Shown: in pieces, positions 1 to 6,460 of the stretch
Numbering within the stretch: position 1 is the stretch's first letter
Layout of the letters: each line of letters opens with the position of its first letter
Assembly (NCBI GenBank): GCA_947567585.1
Contig: CANONE010000075.1
Coordinates: 1-9,822, forward strand
DNA from: an uncultured Clostridia bacterium
GTDB taxonomy: Bacteria > Bacillota > Clostridia > Oscillospirales > Acutalibacteraceae
DNA: 9,822 nucleotides
Direction of reading: 5' to 3'
Made by a program: the position numbers and the translations under genes
Notes under the pieces: generated by a model
What the model saw: the letters and a program-made list of their open reading frames with translations, nothing else
Told to the model about the DNA's origin: nothing
Databases searched by the model: none

Positions 1-108
1 CATAATAATTGCTACAGATGATAATTATAAACCCAGAGCGCTTTGCAATTGGATTCAGTTTTGTAAATAAAACACGCTGTTTCCTCAATAAAAAGCTTCT
101 GCGTACAG

Positions 109-139
109 CGAGGGGGCTCCCCAAAAGGGGGCCCCCTCG
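109..139 (-). terminator. Hairpin after sdaA, probable terminator
   Basis: Perfect 9-bp inverted repeat (CGAGGGGGC at 109-117, GCCCCCTCG at 131-139). It extends inward by a few more G-C pairs around an A/T-rich loop and starts 17 bases past the sdaA stop. The nearest T-run on the minus strand (GCTTTTTATTG, 97-87) is about 12 nt beyond the stem, further than in a textbook intrinsic terminator, so efficiency is uncertain. In the remaining bases, 1-108, I see no gene and only A/T-rich sequence. Confidence 0.55.
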
Positions 140-155
140 TATCGTTGCGGCGTCT

Positions 156-1358
156 TTAGCTTCCCGGATACATCTTTGCCAGCCCGCCCTCGCTGGTTTC
201 CCGGTATTTGCTGAACAGATCCCTGCCTGTTTCGTACATGGTCTTCACTACCACGTCAAAGCTGATTTTCCGGGTGTAGGTAAGGAAGTTGGCAAGGCTC
301 AGGGCGTTGATGGCCCGCATGGCGGCCACGGCGTTGCGCTCAATACAGGGGATCTGCACCAGACCTCCGATGGGGTCGCAGGTGAGGCCCAGATGATGTT
401 CCATGGCCACCTCCGCCGCGTACTCGATCTGGTCCAGATCCATATGGAACAGCTCCGCCAGGCCCGCCGCCGCCATGGAACAGGCGCTGCCGATTTCCGC
501 CTGGCAGCCGCACTCCGCCCCGGAGATAGAGGCGTTGGTCTTGATGATATTTCCGATGATCCCCGCCGCCGCCAGGGCCTTGAGCACATCCCGGTCGGAA
601 AATCCCTTTTGCTCCTGCTTATAGAGCATAACGGCGGGCAGTACCCCGCAGGCCCCGCAGGTGGGGGCTGTGACAATGGTCCCGCCCCCGGCGTTTTCCT
701 CGCTGACGGCAAAGGCATAGGCGCAGACCTTTCGGTTTTCCCGGGTTTCCCGGCTCTCGTCCATGTGGCGCTGGCGGTTGAGGTACATGGCCTTGCGCTG
801 AACCCCCAGCCCGCCGGAGAGCTCCCCGTCCTTGCGGATGCCCCGGTAGACAGCCTCCTTCATCACCTCCCACACCCCCGAGAGGTAATCCCAGATCTCC
901 GGGCCCTCGCACTGCTCCACGTACTGCCACAGGTACATATCCCGTGCCCGGCAATAATCTTTGATTTCTGAGAAAGTGCCCAGTGGGTAGATCTGGGGCG
1001 GGTCCGCCTCCTTCATCCCCTCCATCTCGATCTTGCCCCCGCCTACGCTCATCACCCGCCAGAAGCCCAGGCGCTCTCCCCGCCGGAAGGCTTCCAGCTC
1101 CATGGTGTTGGGATGGGGCAGGTCTTCCCGCTCCATATCGAAGAGGATACGGGCGGGCAAAGGCTCCAGGGCCTCCCGTACCGCTACGTCCGTAAGATGC
1201 CCTTTGCCGGTTTTGGCCAGAGAGCCATACAGCGTCACTTGAAAACTGTCCGCTTCTGGAAAAGCCTCCCGAAAGCGCTCCGCCGCCCGGCCTGGCCCCA
1301 TGGTGTGGGAGCTGGAGGGCCCCCGGCCGATTCGATAGAGTTCCCGCAACGATTCCAT
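156..1358 (-). CDS. sdaA: L-serine dehydratase, single-chain, [4Fe-4S]-dependent
   Basis: Deaminates L-serine to pyruvate and ammonia in the cytoplasm. The 400-residue product carries the beta domain first (about 1-130, with GPSSSHTMGP at 13-22) and the catalytic alpha domain after it (about 150-395). The cluster-binding cysteines of the family align with C285 (ECGCQ), C327 (LTCDP) and C338 (IPCIERN); their 42- and 11-residue spacing equals that of C343, C385 and C396 in the Legionella and E. coli enzymes. It is about 55 residues shorter than E. coli SdaA and has no ACT domain. It ends GLAKMYPGS, without the C-terminal cysteine that plugs the active site in the Legionella enzyme. ATG 1358 has AAGGAGG seven bases upstream. 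That ribosome site overlaps the trpS stop, leaving 12 bases between the genes, so it is very probably co-transcribed with trpS under the Trp T-box. The family call is firm; the absence of tail-cysteine control is inference. Confidence 0.95.
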   Translation of the reverse strand: MESLRELYRIGRGPSSSHTMGPGRAAERFREAFPEADSFQVTLYGSLAKTGKGHLTDVAVREALEPLPARILFDMEREDLPHPNTMELEAFRRGERLGFWRVMSVGGGKIEMEGMKEADPPQIYPLGTFSEIKDYCRARDMYLWQYVEQCEGPEIWDYLSGVWEVMKEAVYRGIRKDGELSGGLGVQRKAMYLNRQRHMDESRETRENRKVCAYAFAVSEENAGGGTIVTAPTCGACGVLPAVMLYKQEQKGFSDRDVLKALAAAGIIGNIIKTNASISGAECGCQAEIGSACSMAAAGLAELFHMDLDQIEYAAEVAMEHHLGLTCDPIGGLVQIPCIERNAVAAMRAINALSLANFLTYTRKISFDVVVKTMYETGRDLFSKYRETSEGGLAKMYPGS

Positions 1359-1370
1359 AACGCGCCCTCC

Positions 1371-2372
1371 TTACTGCGCCAGCCCGACCTTTTTCATAAC
1401 CTTTGAAAGCGTCCGCTGGGCAATGGCCGCGGCCTTGGGGGCCTGGGCCCGGTAAGTTTCTTCCAAGTAAGCCTTATCCGCCACAATCTCCCGGTAGCGT
1501 TCCTGAATGGGCCGCAGCTCGGCGATAACGGCCTCTGCCACAGCGGGCTTGAAATCGCCGTAGCCCTTGCCTTCAAACTCCCGCTCTATCTCCTCATAGG
1601 TTTTGCCGGTGACAGCGGCATAAATTCCCATCAGGTTGTTAATCCCCTCTTTGCCCTCGGCGAAGCGCACCTCGCTGCCGCTGTCGGTTTTGGCCCGCTT
1701 AAACTTGCGCATGATGGTATCCGAGTCGTCCAGCACAGAGATATTGCCGTTCTGGTTCTCGTCGGACTTAGACATTTTGGAGAGGGGGTTCTGCAAAGAC
1801 ATGACCCTGGCCCCGTGCTCCGGGATCATGGGCTCCGGCACGGTGAAGGTGTCGCCATAAATGCCGTTAAAGCGCTCGGCAATGTCCCTGGCTATCTCCA
1901 CATGCTGCTTCTGGTCCGCGCCCACAGGCACATAGTCCGCCTGGTACAGGAGGATGTCCGCAGCCATCAGGCAGGGATAGGTGAACAGGCCCGCGTTGAT
2001 ATTATCCGCGTGCTTGGCGGACTTATCCTTAAACTGGGTCATGCGGGAGAGCTCGCCGAACTGGGTGTAGCAGTTTAGCAGCCAGGCCAGCTGGCTGTGC
2101 TGGGGCACCTGGCTCTGGATAAAGAAGACGGTCTTCTCCAAATCCAGGCCCATGGCCAGCAGCCAAGCGTATGCCTCCTTGGTGTACCTGCGCAGCTCGG
2201 CGGGCACCTGCCGCACGGTCAGCGCGTGCAGGTCCGCCAGGGCGTAGACGCATTGGTACCCTTCGTTCTGTAGTTTAATGTGGTTCCTGAGAGCCCCCAG
2301 ATAGTTGCCTAAAGTGAAGGTTCCCGTACACTGGTACATGCTTAAAATCCGCTTTTTCTCTTGATTTTCCAT
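1371..2372 (-). CDS. trpS: Tryptophanyl-tRNA synthetase
   Basis: Class Ic aminoacyl-tRNA synthetase that charges tRNA-Trp in the cytoplasm. The 333 residues match the usual bacterial length. Clear family signatures are the HIGH-equivalent TLGN (20-23), ADLHALTV (46-53, containing the His at which indolmycin-resistant enzymes differ), MTQFKDKSAKH (111-121), GADQKQH (151-157) and KMSKS (199-203). Unusually, the strand before TLGN reads SMYQCTG (11-17), where most bacterial enzymes have SG(I/V)QP(S/T)G: the conserved Gly and Pro are replaced by Met and Cys, while the tryptophan-site Gln is kept. The start ATG has a modest GAAAGG about 11 bases upstream. The gene follows a UGG-specifier T-box leader and an intrinsic terminator, so read-through should rise when tRNA-Trp is uncharged. 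sdaA follows 12 bases later. Confidence 0.97.
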   Translation of the reverse strand: MENQEKKRILSMYQCTGTFTLGNYLGALRNHIKLQNEGYQCVYALADLHALTVRQVPAELRRYTKEAYAWLLAMGLDLEKTVFFIQSQVPQHSQLAWLLNCYTQFGELSRMTQFKDKSAKHADNINAGLFTYPCLMAADILLYQADYVPVGADQKQHVEIARDIAERFNGIYGDTFTVPEPMIPEHGARVMSLQNPLSKMSKSDENQNGNISVLDDSDTIMRKFKRAKTDSGSEVRFAEGKEGINNLMGIYAAVTGKTYEEIEREFEGKGYGDFKPAVAEAVIAELRPIQERYREIVADKAYLEETYRAQAPKAAAIAQRTLSKVMKKVGLAQ

Positions 2373-2411
2373 GCTTATCTATACCTTTCGCGTGATGATT
2401 GGGGAAAGGAC

Positions 2412-2453
2412 AAAAAGCCCCCGCCCCGGCAGAGTTCTGCTGGGACAGGGGCT
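2412..2453 (-). terminator. Intrinsic terminator in the trpS leader
   Basis: On the minus strand a GC-rich stem of about 17 pairs (AGCCCC...CAGCAG / CTGC...GGGGCT, one mismatch and two U-G wobbles) with a short loop is followed directly by TTTTTG. It lies about 40 bases before the trpS ATG, so it is a regulated terminator inside the leader rather than the end of another gene. It is about 190 nt past the T-box motif, much further than the usual few tens of bases. No good stem stands before the nearer T-run at 2580-2575, so this is the best terminator candidate for the T-box switch. Confidence 0.85.
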
Positions 2454-2509
2454 GAAAACCTTGGGCAATACCGCACAATTCCAAGCACTGTCCTGCTTGC
2501 ACATTTCCC

Positions 2510-2574
2510 GTCATAGCGCACAGCCTTCGCCTGTCAATCGCGAGATTGTCTGGGTGAAAGCTGTACGCTATGAC
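2510..2574. repeat. 65-nt strong hairpin inserted in the trpS leader
   Basis: The arms GTCATAGCGCACAGC (2510-2524) and GCTGTACGCTATGAC (2560-2574) pair over 15 bp with one G-U wobble on the transcribed strand. The interior folds again around GATTG/CAATC (caatcgcgagattg region, about 2535-2548). Neither strand has a T-run after it, so it is not a terminator; on the minus strand a T6 run comes just before it. It sits between the T-box motif and the leader terminator. It could be a mobile palindromic repeat or an additional regulatory RNA element. I do not recognise it. Confidence 0.7.
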
Positions 2575-2641
2575 AAAAAATCTGACTGCGCAATACGGTA
2601 CTTAGAATGGTGCGGCGCTGCCCTTGGCTTCCCTTGCTCCT

Positions 2642-2866
2642 GCGGTACCACCCGGCTTGACGCTTTCCCGCGTCCACTCAGTGCGCCATTCCGCGCTGGC
2701 TTTGGTAACGAAGGGCCGCTCCGTCTCGCCTACTGGCCGCAGGGAACGCGCGGGGTTCGGTCCGCCCTCAAAAGCCCATTCGTGCCGGTGCCGCCCGCCG
2801 CGCTCTCACCAAACGCGCGGCTCTCTGGGGGCGGGGAACCCGGCCCTACTTACGCTTTCTCACAGG
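2642..2866 (-). promoter_or_regulatory. T-box leader, Trp (UGG) specifier
   Basis: tRNA-sensing leader of trpS-sdaA. In RNA order it has: the Stem I base with AAAGCGTAAGTAG; the AGAGAG and TTTGGTGAGAG elements of the Stem I tip; a specifier loop reading GAA-TGG-G at 2781-2775 and closed by CTTT pairing to AAAG; the linker motif CAGTAGGCGAGACGG; and the T-box GGGTGGTACCGC (2653-2642) that binds the tRNA acceptor end. The specifier is TGG at 2778-2776, matching the downstream tryptophanyl-tRNA synthetase. The acceptor-pairing bases are TGGT. They match a tRNA ending ACCA exactly, whereas the G73 usual for bacterial tRNA-Trp would give a G-U wobble. Uncharged tRNA-Trp should stabilise the antiterminator and allow read-through. 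Confidence 0.93.
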
Positions 2867-2877
2867 TTTCTATGGCT

Positions 2878-2906
2878 ATTATAGCGGCTGGCGGCGGGGT
2901 TGTCAA
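2878..2906 (-). promoter_or_regulatory. Consensus sigma-A promoter of the trpS operon
   Basis: TTGACA (2906-2901) and TATAAT (2883-2878) on the minus strand match the consensus at all 12 positions with an ideal 17-bp spacer. Transcription should start near 2871, a few bases before Stem I of the T-box. With such a strong promoter, control must rest on leader attenuation. Confidence 0.92.
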
Positions 2907-2981
2907 TACAATTTCTCCCGCCCCATGGAACGCCGCCAATTCCCCAAGCTCCCCGCCGTTGAGAGGGCCCCCAGGGCCATC

Positions 2982-4172
2982 TCAGGCCATCTCCCGGGCA
3001 ACTTCTCCCAAAATTTTCACACCCTCTGCAAGCTGCTCATCCGTGGGGGTGGAGAAGTTGATACGGAAGGACCGGCAGGGTTCGCTTTCGTCTGTCAGAA
3101 AGGCCGTGCCCGGCACTACGCAGGCTTTGCGCTCCGCCGCGCGCTTTACGAAGTCCAGCATATCCATGCCCTCCGGCAGAGTACACCAGGCGAAGAGGCC
3201 GCCCTCAAAATGGCTCCAGGTGATCAGCGGGGAAAAGTGCCGCTCCATGGCTTCCACTAAAATCCCGGACTTCCGCCGGTAAATCGCCCGCAGCCGCTCT
3301 ACATGCGCCTCATAGTCAAACTCTGTCATAAAACGGTGGCACACAATCTGCGCCCAGATATTGGAGTGAACGTCCTCTCCCTGTTTGCAGACCACCATCT
3401 TCTGCACCACCTCTTTGGGGCCAATGGCATAGCCCACCCGCATTCCCGGGGAGACCACCTTGGAGAAGGACCCGGCGTACATCACCACGCCCTCTTGGTC
3501 AAAGGACTTAATGCTGGGCAGGTCCTCCCCGGCAAAGCGCAGATCGCCATAGGGGTTGTCCTCCAAAATCAGCACCCCGTGGTCCCGGCACAGCTCATAC
3601 GCCTTTTTGCGCTTTGCAAGGCTCATGGTAATGCCGGAGGGGTTCTGAAAATTAGGAATGGTGTAAAAATATTTTATATTTTTCTCTGATTCCAGCGCCC
3701 GTTCCAGCTCCGCTAGGTCGACGCCGTCCTCTTCCATGGGAATCCCCCGCAGTTTCGCCCGGTAGGACCGGAACGTGTTGAGAGACCCAATAAAGCTGGG
3801 GGCCTCGCAGAGCACGGTATCCCCCTCGTTCAGGAGGGTTTTGGTCAGCAAATCCATTACCTGCTGGGCCCCGCTGGTAATGAGGATTTCGTCCCCCTCT
3901 GTGCCCACATGGTGCTTTTGCCCCATATACGCCCGCAAATGCTCCCGCAAGGGCGGATACCCCTCCGTAACGCTATATTGCAGCGCTTCAATAGGTGTGT
4001 CCTCCAAGAGCCGCCGGGAAATCTCCCGAATGGCGTCATAGGGAAAGGCGTCCGGCGCAGGGTTTCCCGCCGAAAGGGGAATGATCCCCGGAGCCGAGGA
4101 GTTCTTCAAAATCTCCCGAATCGCCGAAGGCTTCAAGCTCTTTACTCTCTCAGAAAATCTATATTCCATCAT
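2982..4172 (-). CDS. PLP-dependent aminotransferase, class I/II (2-aminoadipate/aromatic/branched-chain type)
   Basis: Fold-type I pyridoxal-phosphate aminotransferase of 396 residues in the LysN/MocR-catalytic-domain group, without an N-terminal HTH domain. Visible landmarks are LITSGAQQVMDLL (97-109, cofactor phosphate loop), PNFQNPSG (173-180), EDNPYGDLRF (204-213, with the cofactor-binding Asp and Tyr), SFSKVVSPGMRVGY with Schiff-base Lys238, and FRINFS with Arg370 for the substrate carboxylate. Relatives transaminate 2-aminoadipate, aromatic or branched-chain amino acids using 2-oxoglutarate; substrate specificity cannot be read here. It follows the leuA region but has its own perfect promoter 26 nt upstream and no T-box, so it need not belong to leucine synthesis. 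Two adjacent ATGs (4172, 4169) are possible starts and the ribosome site is weak. No clear terminator follows; the trpS promoter lies about 75 bp downstream. Confidence 0.9.
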   Translation of the reverse strand: MMEYRFSERVKSLKPSAIREILKNSSAPGIIPLSAGNPAPDAFPYDAIREISRRLLEDTPIEALQYSVTEGYPPLREHLRAYMGQKHHVGTEGDEILITSGAQQVMDLLTKTLLNEGDTVLCEAPSFIGSLNTFRSYRAKLRGIPMEEDGVDLAELERALESEKNIKYFYTIPNFQNPSGITMSLAKRKKAYELCRDHGVLILEDNPYGDLRFAGEDLPSIKSFDQEGVVMYAGSFSKVVSPGMRVGYAIGPKEVVQKMVVCKQGEDVHSNIWAQIVCHRFMTEFDYEAHVERLRAIYRRKSGILVEAMERHFSPLITWSHFEGGLFAWCTLPEGMDMLDFVKRAAERKACVVPGTAFLTDESEPCRSFRINFSTPTDEQLAEGVKILGEVAREMA

Positions 4173-4204
4173 ACCGCCGCTTTCTATAAAATAAACTATT
4201 TTTA

Positions 4205-4233
4205 ATTATATCCCCCTCTTGCGCAATTGTCAA
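4205..4233 (-). promoter_or_regulatory. Consensus sigma-A promoter of the aminotransferase gene
   Basis: TTGACA (4233-4228), a 17-bp spacer and TATAAT (4210-4205) on the minus strand match the consensus perfectly. The predicted start near 4198 leaves a leader of about 26 nt, too short for a riboswitch, so this gene is probably transcribed independently of the upstream leuA operon. Confidence 0.9.
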
Positions 4234-4351
4234 GAATCCCCGAAGGCTGGGCCGCGCCCGTCTCATAAAAAGCAAAGAATGGAAAGGAGGAAGTTCTGGT
4301 CCAGAAGAGCAGGAAGCATATGGGCCTTACATAGAAGAGTTTTTGTGGTAG

Positions 4352-4453
4352 ATGGCGAGGAAGCTGTTATGGACGGCCCGAGCAGCTTTGCGCAGAGCAA
4401 TCATCGTTCTGTGGGCGTTTTTACTGAGGAAAGCGTTCCCGGGAGCCCCATGA
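4352..4453 (+). CDS. Possible 33-residue basic hydrophobic peptide
   Basis: An ATG-to-TGA frame encodes MARKLLWTARAALRRAIIVL followed by a Trp/Phe/Leu-rich stretch and a FPGAP end. It is basic at the front, hydrophobic in the middle and has no acidic residue, as in small membrane peptides. Against it: the upstream sequence GTGGTAG is a poor ribosome site, I see no promoter on this strand, and its stop lies inside the loop of a strong hairpin. The surrounding stretch 4234-4507 contains no other supported gene, so this may be chance or the relic of a mobile element. Confidence 0.2.
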   Translation: MARKLLWTARAALRRAIIVLWAFLLRKAFPGAP

Positions 4454-4464
4454 GGCTCCCGGGA
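4437..4464. repeat. Perfect 11-bp hairpin, no T-run
   Basis: TCCCGGGAGCC (4437-4447) and GGCTCCCGGGA (4454-4464) pair perfectly around a 6-base loop. Neither strand has a following T-run, so it is not a standard intrinsic terminator. It could still stall transcription or protect an RNA end between the leuA 3' region and the aminotransferase promoter. Confidence 0.7.
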
Positions 4465-4507
4465 TGCGGGCGGAACCCAAGGCGCTGGCAAAAGAGGAGG
4501 GCTTGTC

Positions 4508-4550
4508 CTAGGGCGTGTTCGCATACTCGGTTTATGTGAACACGCCCTAG
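4508..4550. repeat. 43-bp perfect palindrome flanked by CTAG
   Basis: CTAGGGCGTGTTC (4508-4520) and GAACACGCCCTAG (4538-4550) are exact inverted copies; the loop also pairs CATA with TATG. Its right-hand CTAG (4547-4550) is shared with the left end of the adjoining fold-back element. It looks like the ends of a mobile element with little or nothing between them. There is no transposase gene and no T-run. Confidence 0.75.
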
Positions 4551-4713
4551 AGTCTGTTTTAAAACCAGAGGGATGCTGGCCTTTTGACCAGAAACGGCCA
4601 GATTCAAGGAAAAAACCGCAAGTTGTACGTGCGTACTACGAGGATTTTTGACACAGAAGATGGCCGTTTCTGGGCGAAAAGACGGCGTCCCGAGGTTTTA
4701 AAACAGACTCTAG
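4547..4713. mobile_element. Fold-back MITE with perfect 20-bp terminal inverted repeats
   Basis: A 167-bp non-coding element bounded by CTAGAGTCTGTTTTAAAACC (4547-4566) and its exact reverse complement (4694-4713). A second inverted pair, CCAGAAACGGCCA (4588-4600) and TGGCCGTTTCTGG (4661-4673), and a central GTACGTGCGTAC (4625-4636) make it fold almost end to end into one long hairpin. CTAG at both outer edges may be a 4-bp target duplication, which would fit mobilisation in trans by an IS5-like transposase. That is inference, as no transposase is present. It lies 23 bp past the leuA stop, so it will form the 3' structure of that transcript and may act as its RNA end or a barrier. Confidence 0.85.
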
Positions 4714-4736
4714 CGCCTTCCGGCCTCTGCCGGCGT

Positions 4737-6425
4737 CTATTCCTCCGCCTTTAGGTAGCGGTTAATGGCGCAAAGAATGCCTTTGATGGACGCGATGCTG
4801 ATATTGCTGTCCACCCCTACGCCGAAAAGGGTTTTACCCTCATGCTCCAGCTGGATGTAGCTTACCGCCTTGGAGTCCGCGCCGGCAGAGATGGCGTGTT
4901 CGCTGTAGGACACAAACTCATAGTGGTCCAGGCCAATGTTGTGCAGGGCGTTGAAAAAGGCGTCGATGGGTCCGTTGCCCTTGCCGCTGACAGCCCGGGC
5001 GTCGTCCCCGTGGCGGATGGTTCCCTCAAAGTCTACGATCACCTGTCCCTGGCCGCCGTCTTCTTCAAAAATTTTATAGCTCAGCAGCTCATAGGGCGCC
5101 CTTACGTCCAAATATTCCTCTTGGAAGATGTCGAAAACCTCCTGGGGGCTGATCTCCCGGCCAGCCTGGTCGCAGGCTTTCTTCACCATCTTGCCGAACT
5201 CCGGGTGCATGGCTTTGGGCAGCACGTAGCCGAAGCTCTGGTGCATGACAAAGGCCGCGCCCCCCTTGCCAGACTGGCTGTTAATGCGGATAATGGGCTC
5301 GTACTGCCGGCCCAGGTCCGCCGGATCGATAGGCAGATAGGGTACCTCCCAATAGGGAGACTTTTCCCGCTGCATGTAGTTGACTCCCTTGTTGATGGCG
5401 TCCTGATGGGAGCCTGAGAAAGCGGTGAACACCAGTTCCCCCGCATAGGGGTGCCGGGGGTGGACCTTCAGCTGGGTGCAGCGTTCGCAGACCTCCCGGA
5501 TGTGGTTCATGCGGCTGAAGTCCAGCTCTGGGTCCACGCCTTGGGAATACATGTTCATGGCAAGGTTCATAATGTCGGAGTTGCCGGTGCGCTCGCCGTT
5601 GCCGAACAGAGTGCCCTCTACCCGGTCGGCCCCGGCCATAATCCCCAGCTCCGTGGCGGCGGTGGCGGTGCCACGGTCGTTGTGGGGGTGCAGGCTGATA
5701 ATGGCGGCGTCCCGGCGCTTCATGTTTTTGCAGCAGTACTCAATTTGGTCGGCATAGGTATTGGGAGTGGACATCTCCACCGTGTTGGGCAGGTTGATGA
5801 TCACCGGGTTTTCCGGGGTAGCGCCCAGCTCCTCCAGGACCCGGTCGCAGATAAGCACCGCGTTCTCCATTTCCGTACCGGAGAAGCTCTCGGGGGAGTA
5901 CTCGTAGCGGATGTTGATGCCGCTTTGGGCGGTGATCTCCTCGGTGAGCTTGCGGATGAGCCGGGCCCCGTCCACGGCAATGTCGATGACGCCCTGCATG
6001 TCGGTGTTGAAAACCACCTTGCGCTGCAAAGTAGAGGTGGAATTGTAAAAATGGACGATGACGTTTTTCGCGCCCTCAATGGCTTCGAAGGTCTTGCGGA
6101 TCAAATGCTCCCGGGCCTGGACCAGCACCTGGATGGTGACGCCGTCGGGAATCAAATCCTGGTCGATCAGAGCCCGGAGGATTTCATACTCCGTCTCGGA
6201 GGCGGAGGGGAAGCCCACCTCAATCTCCTTAAAGCCGATATCGCAGAGCATCTGGAAAAACTCCAGCTTCTGCTCCAGATTCATGGGGTTGACCAAAGCC
6301 TGGTTGCCGTCCCGCAGATCCACGCTGCACCACACAGGAGCTTTCTGGATGGTCTTTTCCGGCCAAGTGCGCTCCGGGAAAGAGATGGGCTGGAAGGGCT
6401 TATACTTTTTGTAGCCGAGATTCAT
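4737..6425 (-). CDS. leuA: 2-isopropylmalate synthase (long LeuA2/actinobacterial type)
   Basis: First committed step of leucine synthesis: condenses acetyl-CoA with 2-oxoisovalerate. The 562 residues begin like the Mycobacterium enzyme (TWPEKTIQKAPVWCSVDLRDGNQAL), with metal-binding Asp39 in the LRDGNQ motif, HPHND (246-250) supplying two metal-binding histidines, and GNGERTGN (275-282). The C-terminal third (about 430-555) is the LeuA allosteric domain (VDFEGTIRHGDDARAVSGKG, then GVGVDSNISIASIKGI), so leucine feedback is expected in addition to leader control. I chose ATG 6425 over the upstream TTG 6434 because the AAAGGA site is 10 bases from the ATG but abuts the TTG. It lies 204 bases after the methyltransferase and belongs to the same Leu T-box unit unless the intervening palindromic element ends transcription. 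leuB, leuC and leuD are not in the window. Confidence 0.96.
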   Translation of the reverse strand: MNLGYKKYKPFQPISFPERTWPEKTIQKAPVWCSVDLRDGNQALVNPMNLEQKLEFFQMLCDIGFKEIEVGFPSASETEYEILRALIDQDLIPDGVTIQVLVQAREHLIRKTFEAIEGAKNVIVHFYNSTSTLQRKVVFNTDMQGVIDIAVDGARLIRKLTEEITAQSGINIRYEYSPESFSGTEMENAVLICDRVLEELGATPENPVIINLPNTVEMSTPNTYADQIEYCCKNMKRRDAAIISLHPHNDRGTATAATELGIMAGADRVEGTLFGNGERTGNSDIMNLAMNMYSQGVDPELDFSRMNHIREVCERCTQLKVHPRHPYAGELVFTAFSGSHQDAINKGVNYMQREKSPYWEVPYLPIDPADLGRQYEPIIRINSQSGKGGAAFVMHQSFGYVLPKAMHPEFGKMVKKACDQAGREISPQEVFDIFQEEYLDVRAPYELLSYKIFEEDGGQGQVIVDFEGTIRHGDDARAVSGKGNGPIDAFFNALHNIGLDHYEFVSYSEHAISAGADSKAVSYIQLEHEGKTLFGVGVDSNISIASIKGILCAINRYLKAEE

Positions 6426-6460
6426 AGGGATCAATTCCTTTCGTAAGTGGGTTCTCTAAG

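Noticed and set aside
20..60. Possible minus-strand promoter (TATAAT at 29-24) reading out of the window
   Set aside because: The only TTG-like -35 (TTGCAA) is about 13 bp away, too close, and the downstream gene is not visible.
9..971. Long plus-strand frame of 320 codons
   Set aside because: It is antisense to sdaA, whose domains and iron-sulfur cysteines are unmistakable; the frame is open only because of high GC and codon bias.
2540..2585. T6 run after the trpS T-box as its terminator
   Set aside because: No stable GC-rich stem ends just before the T-run at 2580-2575; the best pairings are 4-5 bp. The strong terminator is at 2412-2453.
2371..3282. Plus-strand frame across the trpS leader and the aminotransferase end
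   Set aside because: It covers a T-box leader, a promoter and the 3' end of a real gene on the other strand; no protein-like features.
4437..4464. Intrinsic terminator for leuA
   Set aside because: The stem is perfect but no T-run follows on either strand.
4508..4713. CRISPR array
   Set aside because: The repeats are inverted rather than direct and there are no regular spacers or cas genes.
5451..6446. Long plus-strand frame of 331 codons opposite leuA
   Set aside because: A shadow of leuA. It shows no recognisable domain and has no ribosome site.
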